From positions 62,001-126,000 of the forward strand of contig NZ_QVNU01000002.1 of assembly GCF_003545715.1 (NCBI RefSeq): a stretch of DNA of 64,000 bases, in the 5' to 3' direction. Position numbers and translations under genes: made by a program. Positions 33,056 through 42,900 of this stretch are shown here, one piece after another. The notes below the pieces were generated by a model. It worked only from the letters and a program-made list of their open reading frames with translations. It had not been told where the DNA came from and did no database searches. Numbering within the stretch: the first letter of the stretch is position 1; each line of letters starts with the position of its first letter. The DNA comes from Taibaiella koreensis (GTDB taxonomy: Bacteria; Bacteroidota; Bacteroidia; Chitinophagales; Chitinophagaceae).

Positions 33056-33703
33056 ATGACCACTTATTTCATAGGCGGCATCGCGACCGACGAGCGTTTT
33101 TATGCTTACCCGCTATCGCAGATACCTGACGCGGTTTACTTGCCTTTCCCCGCCCATACCGCGGGAGAATCCATGGCTGCTTATTGCCTTAAATTCCTGC
33201 CCTTGATCAACAGCAAAGCCCCTTTCAATCTCGTGGGCAATTCTATGGGCGGCATTATGGTTATGGAGCTGCTCAAACATGTACAGCCCGAAAAGGTGAT
33301 CCTGATCTCTTCGGTAAAGTGTCGCTCCGAAATGCCCTGGCGCCTCCGCCAGCTTCGCCGCAGCAAGCTGCACCGGCTGTTGCCCGGACGAGGTTTTATT
33401 GCCGGCACCCGCTACGGCGGCCTGCTGTTGCCCGAATTGCGACGGGACCCGGCGGTACGGCGGCTGACCATCAGCATGGCCCGGCATAACGATCCCGCAT
33501 TTCTCTATTGGTGCGTCAACGCCATCGTCAATTGGCAGGGCGGCGACGATTACCGCAGGGATATTATTCATATCCATGGCACCCGCGACAGCATGTTCCC
33601 TTATCGGAATTTGTCGCAGGCCATACCCGTCGAAGGTGGCACGCACCTGATGCAGCTGACCCGTAAGGAGGAATTGACGCGATTGCTGCTGCAATACCTG
33701 TAA
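33056..33703 (+). CDS. Small alpha/beta hydrolase-like protein
   Basis: A 215-aa protein without a signal peptide. The nucleophile elbow is LVGNSMGGIMVMELL (Ser63), an acid is likely in IHGTRDSMFP (about 177) and a His in EGGTHLMQLTRKEE (about 199). It is short and lacks a clear cap domain. Substrate unknown. It stands 94 bp after the PadR pair; no hairpin lies between, so read-through is possible. Confidence 0.85.
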   Translation: MTTYFIGGIATDERFYAYPLSQIPDAVYLPFPAHTAGESMAAYCLKFLPLINSKAPFNLVGNSMGGIMVMELLKHVQPEKVILISSVKCRSEMPWRLRQLRRSKLHRLLPGRGFIAGTRYGGLLLPELRRDPAVRRLTISMARHNDPAFLYWCVNAIVNWQGGDDYRRDIIHIHGTRDSMFPYRNLSQAIPVEGGTHLMQLTRKEELTRLLLQYL

Positions 33704-33706
33704 CGG

Positions 33707-34049
33707 CTACCGGATTAACCGGTAAAAAGCCTTGGCAGCTATAGGCCCTGCTTTGCTGAAGCCCTGCAGGTGTATGGTATCCCAAAAGGTCGTTGGTATA
33801 GAATTGGATGCTGGCCTTCCCTTCGGCATCCGTCCGTATTTTTCCCTGAGGCAATGCCTGTCCCGGGAAAGGGCTGCCTTTTCCCGTACCATTCTGCATT
33901 ATATATTTTCCCCTTTTCATATAGAGTCATTAACCTCCCGCTGTAGCAATACAAATAGGGTGGTAAGCTATAAACCAAACAGACTCTCCACCAGCATAAC
34001 TGGTTTTGTCCAGGTGCAGATAAAGTCCCTGTGAGCCACTAATTGCCAT
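33707..34049 (-). pseudogene. Decayed remnant of an MG2-domain (macroglobulin-like) surface protein gene
   Basis: The minus strand from an ATG at 34047-34049 reads MAISGSQGLYLHLDKTSYAG, then GESVWFIAY, the hallmark start of the MG2 domain in large Bacteroidota surface proteins (typical form: YLHLDKP-YAAGE-WF-AY), and soon meets a stop. In another frame, about 33790-33870 reads GKIRTDAEGKASIQFYTNDL. In a third, up to a TAG at 33707, it reads DTIHLQGFSKAGPIAAKAFY. Together these are pieces of one protein separated by at least two frameshifts and an internal deletion. Confidence 0.72.
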
Positions 34050-34271
34050 GGTACAAACATAGCTTTTCCGTTATACCAGGCACAATCTGCGCAGCTGACG
34101 GCATACAGTTAATCAAAAATACAATTTAGTAAATCAACTTATACATAATAAAACTATCGCATAGTGAGTGTAGAAATATGGCCAGATTCATTTATTAAAA
34201 AAAAAAATTGCAAAAAACATTCGAATTGCATTTCCATACGATCCTGAATAGGTATAGCGTTGCCATTTTCT
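34050..34271. other. AT-rich intergenic region upstream of the topoisomerase gene
   Basis: About 220 bp rich in A and T with an A11 run near 34199-34209. No gene, tRNA or repeat recognised. Confidence 0.4.
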
Positions 34272-34279
34272 TATTTTTG
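34272..34279 (+). promoter_or_regulatory. -7 box TATTTTTG for the topoisomerase subunit A gene
   Basis: An exact TAnnTTTG match; about 23 nt between predicted start and ATG at 34308. Confidence 0.55.
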
Positions 34280-34307
34280 CAGCCGCATTTAAATGACCAA
34301 AGAATAA

Positions 34308-36869
34308 ATGACCGAACAGGAACTCGAACACGAGGAGCACAGCGCGCCGTCCATCAACAGGATGTACGAAAGCTGGTTCCTCGAATATGCAAGCTATGTG
34401 ATACTGGAACGTGCGGTACCGGCGATCGAAGACGGGCTGAAACCCGTTCAGCGCCGCATTCTTCATGCGATGAAGGAGATGGATGACGGACGTTTCAATA
34501 AGGTGGCCAATATCATTGGTCAAACCATGCAATACCATCCTCATGGCGACGCTTCGATAAGCGACGCGATTACCAACCTGGGACAGAAGGACCTGCTGAT
34601 CGATATGCAGGGTAACTGGGGCGATATACGTACGGGTGACAGCGCAGCCGCCGCGCGTTACATCGAAGCAAGGCTTTCTAAATTTGCCCTGGATGTCGCT
34701 TTCAATGGCAAAACCACCGAATGGCAGCTCAGCTACGACGGCCGCAAGAATGAGCCCACTACCCTGCCCATGAAATTCCCTTTGCTGGTAGCACAGGGAG
34801 CCGAAGGCATTGCGGTGGGCCTCTCCACTAAAATACTACCCCACAATTTCTGTGAGATACTGGACGCTGCGGTCAAACACCTGAAGGGCCGAAAATTTGA
34901 GCTTTATCCCGATTTCCAGACTGGCGGTATGATCGATGTGAGCAATTACAACGATGGCAGCCGCGGTGGCAAGCTGCGGGTAAGGGTTCATATTGAAGAA
35001 CTGGATAAGAAAACCCTGCTCATTAAATCGGTGCCGTATGGTGTTACGACACAGCAGCTGATCGACAGCGTGCTGAAAGCCAACGACAGCGGTAAGATCA
35101 AGATCAAGAGCATTACCGACAATACGGCAAGGGATGTGGAACTGGCAGTACAGCTGGCGCCGGGCGTATCCAGCGACCAGACGATAGATGCTTTGTATGC
35201 CTTTACTGATTGCGAAACTTCTATATCGCCCAATGCCTGCATCATTATCAATGACAAACCACATTTCGTAGGTGTTAGCGACCTGCTGAAACATTCTGTA
35301 GAGCATACGAAAGCCCTGCTGAAGCGCGAGCTGGAGATCAAGCTGAAAGAGCTGGAGGATGACTGGCACTACTCTTCCCTGGAGAAAATATTTATCGAAA
35401 AACGGATCTACCGCGACATTGAAGAGGAAACAACCTGGGAAGGCGTGCTGGCAGCTATCGACAAAGGTCTGAAGCCCTATAAAAAGCTTTTCCGGAGAGA
35501 GATCACCCAGGAAGATATCACAAAGTTGACCGAGATCCGGATCAAGCGTATTTCCAAATTCGACTCTTTTAAGGCCGACGAGCACATCAAAGCTACAGAA
35601 GACAACATCGCGCAAACGAAACATCATATCGAGCATCTCACCGACTTCGCAATTGCTTATTACGAAGGATTGCTGAAGAAATACGGCAAGGGTAAAGAGC
35701 GTCAGACCGAGATCAAGTTGTTCGACACGATACAGGCTACCAAGGTGGCCATCGCCAATGCTAAACTGTATGTCAACCGGAAAGAGGGCTTTATCGGCAC
35801 GAGCCTGAAGAAAGACGAGTTTGTATGTGACTGCTCCGATATCGATAACATTATCGTGTTTCGTAAAGACGGCACCATGATCGTAACCAAGGTCGCCGAT
35901 AAAACTTTTGTAGGCAAAGACATCTTACACCTGGATGTATTCAAGAAGAACGACGAGCGCACTACCTATAATATGATGTATATGGATGGGAGCAGCGGCG
36001 TAGTGTATGCCAAGCGCTTTAACGTAACCGGCATTACCCGCGACAAAGAATACGACCTTACCAAAGGCAACAAGGGCAGCAAGATCATGTACTTTACGGC
36101 CAATCCCAATGGTGAGGCCGAAGTGGTTGCGGTAACTCTCTCGCCCGGCAGCTCGGCACGCATTAAGGTCTTCGATTTTTATTTCGAAGAGCTGGTGATC
36201 AAAGGACGCAGCTCGCAGGGCAACCAGGTAACGAAGTACCCCGTAAGGCAGATCAAATTCAAGGAGCAGGGACGCAGCACACTCTCGGCGCCCAAAATAT
36301 GGTACGACGCCCAGGTAGGCCGCCTCAATACCGACGGTTATGGCAGGCTGCTGGGCAGCTTCGACCAGGAAGACCGCATTCTGGTGTTCTATAAGGATGG
36401 GCAGTATGAGCTCACGGATTTTGACCTGAGCAATCGCTACGAAGTAAGCCAGATGCAGCGTATCGAGAAATTCAATCCCGACAAGGTGATCACGGCGGTC
36501 TACTTCGACGCCGATAAAGCCCAGTTCAATGTGAAACGTTTTCATATTGAAACCCAAACGCTGAAGAGCAAGTTCCTCTTCATAAAGGAAGGGCCTAAGA
36601 ATAAGCTGGAGCTGGTGACTACCGACCCCCATCCTATTGTTACACTGAAACTGGGAAAAAAGAAATCAGATGCGAGAGAAGAGGTGGTCGACCTTACCGA
36701 AAAAGTGAACGTAAGCGGCTGGAAAGCTGTAGGCAATAAGCTAAGCGACAAAGAACTGCTGGAGATCCTCTTTGAGGAAAAGGAAGAAGAGCCCGAAACA
36801 GATAGTAAGGAAGAAGATGCAGCAGCAAAGGAAGGCGGTAACCCTGACGATGCACCGACCTTGTTTTAG
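34308..36869 (+). CDS. Type II topoisomerase subunit A (topoisomerase IV ParC / gyrase A-like)
   Basis: An 853-aa protein. The breakage-reunion domain has AIEDGLKPVQRRIL, the quinolone-pocket segment YHPHGDASISDAI (about 76-88) and active-site Tyr118 in SAAAARYIEARLSKFA. A long coiled-coil tower (about 330-480) and a C-terminal beta-pinwheel follow (about 515-790). The end is very acidic. No GyrA box (QRRGGKG) was found, favouring ParC-type decatenation over negative supercoiling. The ParE/GyrB partner is not adjacent. Annotated as DNA gyrase/topoisomerase IV A in relatives. Confidence 0.93.
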   Translation: MTEQELEHEEHSAPSINRMYESWFLEYASYVILERAVPAIEDGLKPVQRRILHAMKEMDDGRFNKVANIIGQTMQYHPHGDASISDAITNLGQKDLLIDMQGNWGDIRTGDSAAAARYIEARLSKFALDVAFNGKTTEWQLSYDGRKNEPTTLPMKFPLLVAQGAEGIAVGLSTKILPHNFCEILDAAVKHLKGRKFELYPDFQTGGMIDVSNYNDGSRGGKLRVRVHIEELDKKTLLIKSVPYGVTTQQLIDSVLKANDSGKIKIKSITDNTARDVELAVQLAPGVSSDQTIDALYAFTDCETSISPNACIIINDKPHFVGVSDLLKHSVEHTKALLKRELEIKLKELEDDWHYSSLEKIFIEKRIYRDIEEETTWEGVLAAIDKGLKPYKKLFRREITQEDITKLTEIRIKRISKFDSFKADEHIKATEDNIAQTKHHIEHLTDFAIAYYEGLLKKYGKGKERQTEIKLFDTIQATKVAIANAKLYVNRKEGFIGTSLKKDEFVCDCSDIDNIIVFRKDGTMIVTKVADKTFVGKDILHLDVFKKNDERTTYNMMYMDGSSGVVYAKRFNVTGITRDKEYDLTKGNKGSKIMYFTANPNGEAEVVAVTLSPGSSARIKVFDFYFEELVIKGRSSQGNQVTKYPVRQIKFKEQGRSTLSAPKIWYDAQVGRLNTDGYGRLLGSFDQEDRILVFYKDGQYELTDFDLSNRYEVSQMQRIEKFNPDKVITAVYFDADKAQFNVKRFHIETQTLKSKFLFIKEGPKNKLELVTTDPHPIVTLKLGKKKSDAREEVVDLTEKVNVSGWKAVGNKLSDKELLEILFEEKEEEPETDSKEEDAAAKEGGNPDDAPTLF

Positions 36870-37005
36870 TATTAAAGATAGGCGTACATTGGGCCCGCTT
36901 AAAAATTTAACTGAATAATTCAAAGGTTTACTAACTTCACATTTCACAATGCACAGAGGCTGCAACAGCAGGCAGCAGCTTGGATTTGGAGCGATATAAT
37001 AACAA

Positions 37006-37617
37006 ATGAAAAAGATTGAACTTGAAATAGTGGCTTTATCCAGCAGCGTAACACAAACACATTCCTATGCTGTGGTATTGGGTGAGATCAACGGGCTGCG
37101 TCGCCTGCCCATCGTTATCGGGGCATTTGAAGCTCAGGCAATTGTTGTTGCCCTTGAAAGGATCAAACCCAGCCGGCCGCTGACCCACGACCTGTTCTAC
37201 AATTTTATGCTGTCGTTCAATATCGAATTGCAGGAAGTACTGATCTATAAATTGGAGGAAGGCATTTTCTTTGCCCAGTTGATCTGTTCCAACGGCAAGG
37301 AGATCATAGAGATTGACTCCCGCACTTCAGATGCCTTGGCGCTCGCTGTCCGTATCGGCTGTCCCATTTTCACCTATGAAAACATACTGGAAGCGGCGGG
37401 ACTGTTCATGGATCAGCCCAGCGCAGAAAGCACGGGCGAAGCGGCTTCGGGTACCGATGAAGAAGTACAGGAAAGCAACAGCCAGCAATCCCACAACCTG
37501 AAAACGATGACAATGGAAGAGCTGAACGATCTGCTGCATCAGGTCCTGGAGAACGAAGATTATATACAGGCTATCGCAATCCGCGATGAGATCAAGAACA
37601 GGGAAAGCCGGCAATAG
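37006..37617 (+). CDS. Bifunctional nuclease domain (DUF151) protein with UVR motif
   Basis: A 203-aa protein. The BFN/DUF151 domain spans about 1-130 (YAVVLGEINGLRRLPIVIGA, FEAQAIVVAL, RPLTHDLFYN, SRTSDALALAVRIGCPIF). A low-complexity acidic linker (about 138-160) leads to a C-terminal UVR-like helical hairpin (EELNDLLHQVLENEDYIQAI, ending IRDEIKNR). Plant BFN proteins have nuclease activity; the role of bacterial ones is not established. It is on its own, convergent with the adenosyltransferase. Confidence 0.92.
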   Translation: MKKIELEIVALSSSVTQTHSYAVVLGEINGLRRLPIVIGAFEAQAIVVALERIKPSRPLTHDLFYNFMLSFNIELQEVLIYKLEEGIFFAQLICSNGKEIIEIDSRTSDALALAVRIGCPIFTYENILEAAGLFMDQPSAESTGEAASGTDEEVQESNSQQSHNLKTMTMEELNDLLHQVLENEDYIQAIAIRDEIKNRESRQ

Positions 37618-37645
37618 TCGCCATTAAAGATACCGTTCATGAATA

Positions 37646-38206
37646 CTATACCCTGGCACGCCAGGGTATTTCTTTACCCCCATTACGCGACACGATAAAA
37701 CGGGCCAGCACAAACAGGAAATCGGAAAGGCGGTTCAGGTATTTAAGTACCTCCTCCGATACAAATTCATTGTTGTGCTGCATATGGACACATAAACGTT
37801 CAGCCCGCCGGCATACACAGCGGGCCACATGGGCCTGACTGGCGGCCAGGTGCCCTCCCGGCAGAATAAACGATTTCATCGGTGGTAATGTGTCGTCCAT
37901 TTCATCGATCCGCTGTTCCAGCCATTCGATATCTCCGGTATGCAGGTCGGGCAGCTTCATCTTCGGCGCCTTATCGGGATCGGTGGCCAGCGACGAACCG
38001 ATCGTAAACAGGCGATCCTGTATTTCCAGTATCCATTCATTAATTGCCGGATCGCCCAGCTGGTCGGTTACCACACCCAGGTAAGAATTCAGCTCGTCTA
38101 CCGTACCATAGGCTTCTATACGGATATGATCTTTAGGCACACGGGTGCCGCCGATAAGACCGGTGCTGCCTTTGTCGCCGGTTTTTGTATACACTCTGAA
38201 TGCCAT
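37646..38206 (-). CDS. Cob(I)alamin adenosyltransferase, PduO type
   Basis: A 186-aa protein of standard length. ATP/cobalamin-binding motifs are present: VYTKTGDKGSTGLIGGTRV at the N-terminus, RIEAYGTVDELNSYLG, ILPGGHLAASQAHVARCVCR and YLNRLSDFLFVLAR. It transfers the adenosyl group of ATP to cob(I)alamin to form coenzyme B12, which methylmalonyl-CoA mutase needs; this links it to the epimerase at 10285. It starts 3 bp after the ABC ATPase stop on the same strand, so the two are probably cotranscribed. Confidence 0.95.
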   Translation of the reverse strand: MAFRVYTKTGDKGSTGLIGGTRVPKDHIRIEAYGTVDELNSYLGVVTDQLGDPAINEWILEIQDRLFTIGSSLATDPDKAPKMKLPDLHTGDIEWLEQRIDEMDDTLPPMKSFILPGGHLAASQAHVARCVCRRAERLCVHMQHNNEFVSEEVLKYLNRLSDFLFVLARFIVSRNGGKEIPWRARV

Positions 38207-38209
38207 CGC

Positions 38210-38920
38210 TTATTTGCTTAGCTCGATTTTAAAAGTTTGATTCAGCCTGTCATTCTCCACCACACCATCTTTAATACGGACGATACGTTTGGCGTGTTCT
38301 GCAATATCTTCTTCATGCGTTACCAGAATAACGGTATTGCCTGCTGCCTGAATACTGCCAAAAAGCTCCATGATCTCTACCGAGGTTTTGGAATCCAGGT
38401 TACCGGTAGGCTCATCGGCCAGTATCAGAGAAGGGTTGTTGATGAGCGCCCGGGCGATCGCTACCCGCTGGCATTGCCCGCCGGAAAGCTCGTTGGGCTT
38501 ATGGTGCGCCCGTTCGCCAAGGCCTACCTGTTTCAGCATGGCATGCGCCCGCTCCGTTCTCTCTTTCCTCGCAATACCCGCATAGATCAGCGGCACGGCA
38601 ACATTTTCCCAGGCTGTGAGCCGTGGCAAAAGATTGAACTGCTGAAAAACGAAGCCGATCTCGACATTACGCACATTGGCCAGCTCATCGTCTTTCATCC
38701 GGCTTACATCTTTCCCATTAAGAATGTACGCGCCCGATGTAGGCGAGTCGAGACAGCCCAGGATATTCATCAAGGTGGATTTGCCGGAGCCCGAAGGGCC
38801 CATCAGCGCTACATATTCGTTCTTTTCGATGGACAGCTCTATACCTTTCAATACAGGAACAGGTTCCTTGCCCAAATAATAGTTTTTCCGGATATCCTTC
38901 AGGGTAATGATCTGTTGCAT
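38210..38920 (-). CDS. ABC transporter ATPase, LolD/MacB type
   Basis: A 236-aa protein. Walker [10 protein letters not shown] (about 41-49), Q-loop [18 protein letters not shown], signature [15 protein letters not shown] (about 144-158), Walker [14 protein letters not shown] and switch His in [11 protein letters not shown]. The C-terminal tail after residue 222 is short. LolD/MacB/FtsE-type ATPases drive FtsX-fold permeases such as the one at 20586, but no permease is adjacent. Upstream is a TAAATTTG box and the divergent ispE gene. Confidence 0.93.
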   Translation of the reverse strand: MQQIITLKDIRKNYYLGKEPVPVLKGIELSIEKNEYVALMGPSGSGKSTLMNILGCLDSPTSGAYILNGKDVSRMKDDELANVRNVEIGFVFQQFNLLPRLTAWENVAVPLIYAGIARKERTERAHAMLKQVGLGERAHHKPNELSGGQCQRVAIARALINNPSLILADEPTGNLDSKTSVEIMELFGSIQAAGNTVILVTHEEDIAEHAKRIVRIKDGVVENDRLNQTFKIELSK

Positions 38921-38952
38921 GAAGAGATGGCAGTGTTGCCGGTATTAAAGTT

Positions 38953-38960
38953 CAAATTTA
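38953..38960 (-). promoter_or_regulatory. -7 box TAAATTTG for the ABC ATPase/adenosyltransferase pair
   Basis: An exact TAnnTTTG match in the divergent gap with ispE; leader about 26 nt. Confidence 0.45.
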
Positions 38961-39024
38961 TCGATAATTTGCAGCCTGCAGAAATAATTATTGCACTCAT
39001 ACCCCCGGCCCAATTGCATAGCCT

Positions 39025-39849
39025 ATGCTTACCTTTCCCAATGCCAAGATCAATATCGGACTATACATTACCCAAAAAAGAGCGGATGGTTATCATAACC
39101 TGGAGACTGTATTTTATCCTGTTCCGTTCAGGGATGCCCTGGAGCTTGTCGACAGACCGGGAGAAGAGGGCAGCATTGCATTATCGGGCCTTGCTGTCGC
39201 CGGCGACAGGGAGCAAAACCTGGTCTGGCGGGCCTTCCAGCTGCTACAGCACGATTTTTCCTTGCAGGTAAAGCCACTACAGATTTTCCTGCACAAGGTA
39301 ATTCCTATGGGAGCTGGCATGGGCGGTGGTTCATCTGATGCAGCATTTATGCTCCGGATGATGAATGAACACTTCCAACTAGGCCTCGACACAGCCAAAC
39401 TTGAAAGTTATGCCCTGAAACTGGGCAGTGATTGCCCTTTCTTCATCCGTAACCTGCCGGCTTTTGCTGCAGGCAGGGGCGAGTTGCTGGAGCCGCTGTC
39501 ACTGGATCTTTCCACTTACAACATCCAGATCATCTGCCCATCGCTGCATGTAAGCACTGCAGAGGCCTTCAGCGGTATAAAGCCTTCAACCGCGCCGTTT
39601 GACCTGCGCCGCATCGGTGAGCTGGCGCCGGAAGAATGGCGGACACATATTCACAACAGCTTTGAAGATACAGTTATGATAGCACACCCGGTGCTGCAGG
39701 ATATCAAAGCAGAGCTATACGCGCAGGGCGCCATTTATGCCTCGATGAGCGGCAGCGGCTCGGCGCTTTATGGCATTTTCCCCCGGGGCCGGCAAGCCAG
39801 CATAGGCACCCTTATTCCGCACATAACCTGGTGTAGCCACCCGGCATAA
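39025..39849 (+). CDS. ispE: 4-diphosphocytidyl-2-C-methyl-D-erythritol kinase
   Basis: A 274-aa GHMP kinase. Motifs: FPNAKINIGLYITQKRADGY at the N-terminus (motif 1), the ATP loop PMGAGMGGGSSDAAFML (about 93-109) and LGSDCPFFI. The C-terminal SMSGSGSALYGIF is motif 3. It phosphorylates CDP-ME in the MEP pathway for isoprenoids, which would feed the farnesyl group for heme O. It is divergent from the ABC ATPase and convergent with the adhesin array. Confidence 0.95.
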   Translation: MLTFPNAKINIGLYITQKRADGYHNLETVFYPVPFRDALELVDRPGEEGSIALSGLAVAGDREQNLVWRAFQLLQHDFSLQVKPLQIFLHKVIPMGAGMGGGSSDAAFMLRMMNEHFQLGLDTAKLESYALKLGSDCPFFIRNLPAFAAGRGELLEPLSLDLSTYNIQIICPSLHVSTAEAFSGIKPSTAPFDLRRIGELAPEEWRTHIHNSFEDTVMIAHPVLQDIKAELYAQGAIYASMSGSGSALYGIFPRGRQASIGTLIPHITWCSHPA

Positions 39850-39885
39850 GCACCTCTGTCACTGAAAGTGAAAGTACCAAAACGA

Positions 39886-39916
39886 CAACAGGGCTACCGA
39901 AACGGCAGCCCTGTTG
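39886..39916. terminator. Hairpin between ispE and the adhesin array
   Basis: A 10-bp perfect stem (CAACAGGGCT, 39886-39895, with AGCCCTGTTG, 39907-39916), 11-nt loop. It lies between convergent genes; the minus-strand tail is TCGTTTTGG. Confidence 0.65.
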
Positions 39917-39940
39917 CAATTTAAGCTTGATTATACTATT

Positions 39941-42900
39941 TTATCGCATCAGTTCCAGCTTACGGGCAACCATGCCCTTATCGGTGAATATCTCGATGGT
40001 ATAGACACCAGAGGCAAAGCCATCCAGTTTCAGGGTGTGCTTGTCTTTGCTATCAGCCTTGGCATCGTAGATTACCTGGCCCAGCACATTATACACCTGG
40101 ATCTTCTCCATCTTCAAAGCGCCTTTATTCTGGATCGTCGCCGAAGCCCTGGTCGGGTTGGGGTAAACCATCATTTCATCGTTGCTCACATTCAGCTGCT
40201 TGATGCCGACCATATTGGCCGCCAGCGAATCTGTAGCAAAGCCACAACTGCTGCTCATCTTCAGCACCACTACATATTCGCCCAGCACGTCGTACGTGTG
40301 AACAGGATTGACCAGGTTGCTGTGCGGCGAACCATCGCCGAAATCCCAATCATAACCGATCACATTCTGCGGATTGACGGCCGAGAAGCTGAAGGTGTTG
40401 ACACCATTGTTATCGATAACAATACCATCGACCTTAGGCAACTGACCCGCGGTGCTTACTGTTATGGTATCGGACTTGATACAACCTGCATTATTGGTCA
40501 CAAAAACATAATAGGTACCAGCAGTGCTCACATTAATTGTCTTGGTTGCTGCACCGGTGCTCCAGAAGTAATCGATACCGTCGCTGCCGCCGTCCAGCTT
40601 GAGCACGGCGCCGTTACAGATCGAGGTATCGTTGCCCAGCTGCACCACAGGGTTGATGCGGAAATTAACGTCAATAGTATCCGCTTTCACACAGCTGTAT
40701 TCATTGGTCACTTTTACCCAGTAAGTACCGCTTTGGTGTACGGCGCGTACCTGCTCTACACTGGCATCGTCCCAAAGATAGACACCGCTGTTGGGCTGCA
40801 GGCCTGCGTCCAGCACCAGCACTTCCTGTCCGGGGTCCACGCAATTATTCACATTGGTACCCAGGTCAACTACCGGTACAGGGTGTACAGTAGCGACTAC
40901 CGGCTCTTTAGCTGTTTCACAGGGCAGCACCATACCGACCTGGATAACGGGCATATCGGAAGAAGTATTAGTAGGTCCGGTAGGATTCGTACAATGATCT
41001 GCCTCATCTGCACTATTCATTGCCGTAGAGCCGTTGGTATAAGTAACATCGGAGCTCCAGCCATCAAATTCATTGTTATGGCATTCTTCCAATACGATAT
41101 TGGAAGTGCCATCCCAATAGAAAAGAGAGGTGAGGTTATGCACGTTGACCATATCCGATACCGGCTGATAGGAAGGTGTGGAGAATACGGTCTGCAAACC
41201 AGTTTCCAGGTTGGGGCCCAACATATTCGCAGTGGTCAGCTTCATGCTCAGCGAGAAATTTTCGACCTCATCGCCGGCCGATGCTACATCAAAACCTATG
41301 GAATTGATATATCCTGCATTGAAGCCTGCAGCGTGCAAGGCCGAAGCTTTGATGAGCCACTGCACTTTATTGGCGCTGAAGTCAAGGTTGTAAGGCATTT
41401 CAGTCCAGCTACTGGTAAAGGTACCATTGCCTATCATTGTGGGTTCGGGCTGGGGCGATCCTGTAGCAGCAGAGGCATAGAAGGTCGTGGTCGTTCCGAG
41501 ATAAGGAGTATTGAAAGGGCTGCCCGAACCAATAGGATCGATAGCTGCCGGATCGTCGTACCACCTGATTACAGCGTTTCCGCCAGCCTCGGCTTCGAGT
41601 GTCACTACGCCGGGTCCACAGCGGGAGCTATCTTTTGTAGATACTACCTCAGGATGCGCTACTACTACTTGCTGTACCAGCGTGTGACAATCAGCAGTGC
41701 CTGCTTTGATAATCACTTTATAGAAGCGGGTATCGGTAATCGTCGGGGTTGTATAGCTCGGATCGGAGGCCCCTGCGATCGGTGTATAGGTTGTACCGTC
41801 GGGTGAATCCATCCAGGTAATACTACCGGGGAAGTAGCCGCTTCCTGGTATAAGGGAAATGGTAGACTCGCCGCTGTTACAAAGCGTATCCAGCACTGCT
41901 TTCGTAGTTACTGTACCGGGCTGGTTCCATATCCGTACGGTATCGGCAAACGTACAATGGGAAGTCGTGTTCTCTGCCATGAGGTAGTACACATGTTCTC
42001 CTGCATCGGCAGCTTTAAAGAACAACGAAGTAGCCGAGTTGACCGCTACATAAGGCACGGTGGCCGCAGCATCGGTATAGATATCGCCTTCGTTCCACTT
42101 GTAGGTAGTGTAAGGAGTACCCTGCGGTGTAACGACAATGGGAGCGATGGTACCGTTACAGATCACATCGGGCGCGGTAACGGTGAGGGCGGGCGAGGCC
42201 GTCACAGTAGCGACCACAGGCACCCTTGGGCCCTGGCAGGAGGCCGTATAGCCAAATACCATCCTGGGCCTGGCTTCAAAGGAGGTCCAACCTATATTCG
42301 GTGGCGCATCGCAGAAAACAGCCGCCGTCATATCGGAGCCATTGCCGTACTGCGTGGCGTTGAAGGAAACTTCGTCATAACGCACTTCGCTGGTCGTGTT
42401 GGAGCTGTTGTTGTTGCTCCAGCAGGTTTGCACCAGTAAGTTATCGCCGTTCCATATAAAAGGTGTTCCGGAGTTGAACACGAAATTGTTCAGACCGGTA
42501 GTTGTCGTATGGCTGGCAGGCGTATAGACTTGTATAGCGCCACCTTCCAATGCAGATGGTGTGTTAAGGAAAGCTGCGGTAGTCGTATTTTTAAGCGCTA
42601 CCGAAAAATCATTGTAAGTATTGCCTGCAGTTACCACGTCTAAAGCCATCGAGGTGATGGTCGCGCCGGGCTCCAATCCCATGGCCTCAAGCTCGGAAGC
42701 ATGGATCAGGAACTGGTGCTTGAAGCCGCCGTCCCACCCTACGAACGGTGTAAGGTCGTTCCACATGGTAACCTCCAGGCCCGCGCCCAGTGCCTTAGAT
42801 CCAGCTACATCGGGCGAACCGGCAGTAACATAGAAGGTAGTGGTTGTGGGTATATAAGGGGTAGTCCAGGTGCTGGTATTACCTATAGGCGCACCACCGG

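Noticed and set aside
33732-34034. 100-codon plus-strand frame after the hydrolase gene
   Set aside because: It is antisense to the MG2 remnant, whose minus-strand pieces make biological sense.
20586-38920. Permease at 20586 and ATPase at 38210 as one ABC transporter
   Set aside because: They are the right types but 16 kb apart in separate units; pairing cannot be supported from sequence alone.
39914-41806. 630-codon open frame on the plus strand opposite the end of array member A
   Set aside because: It mirrors the sorting-domain, PKD and Ig-repeat codons of the real minus-strand gene; similar antisense frames lie opposite members C, D, F and G. The translation is low-complexity with no domain or signal peptide.
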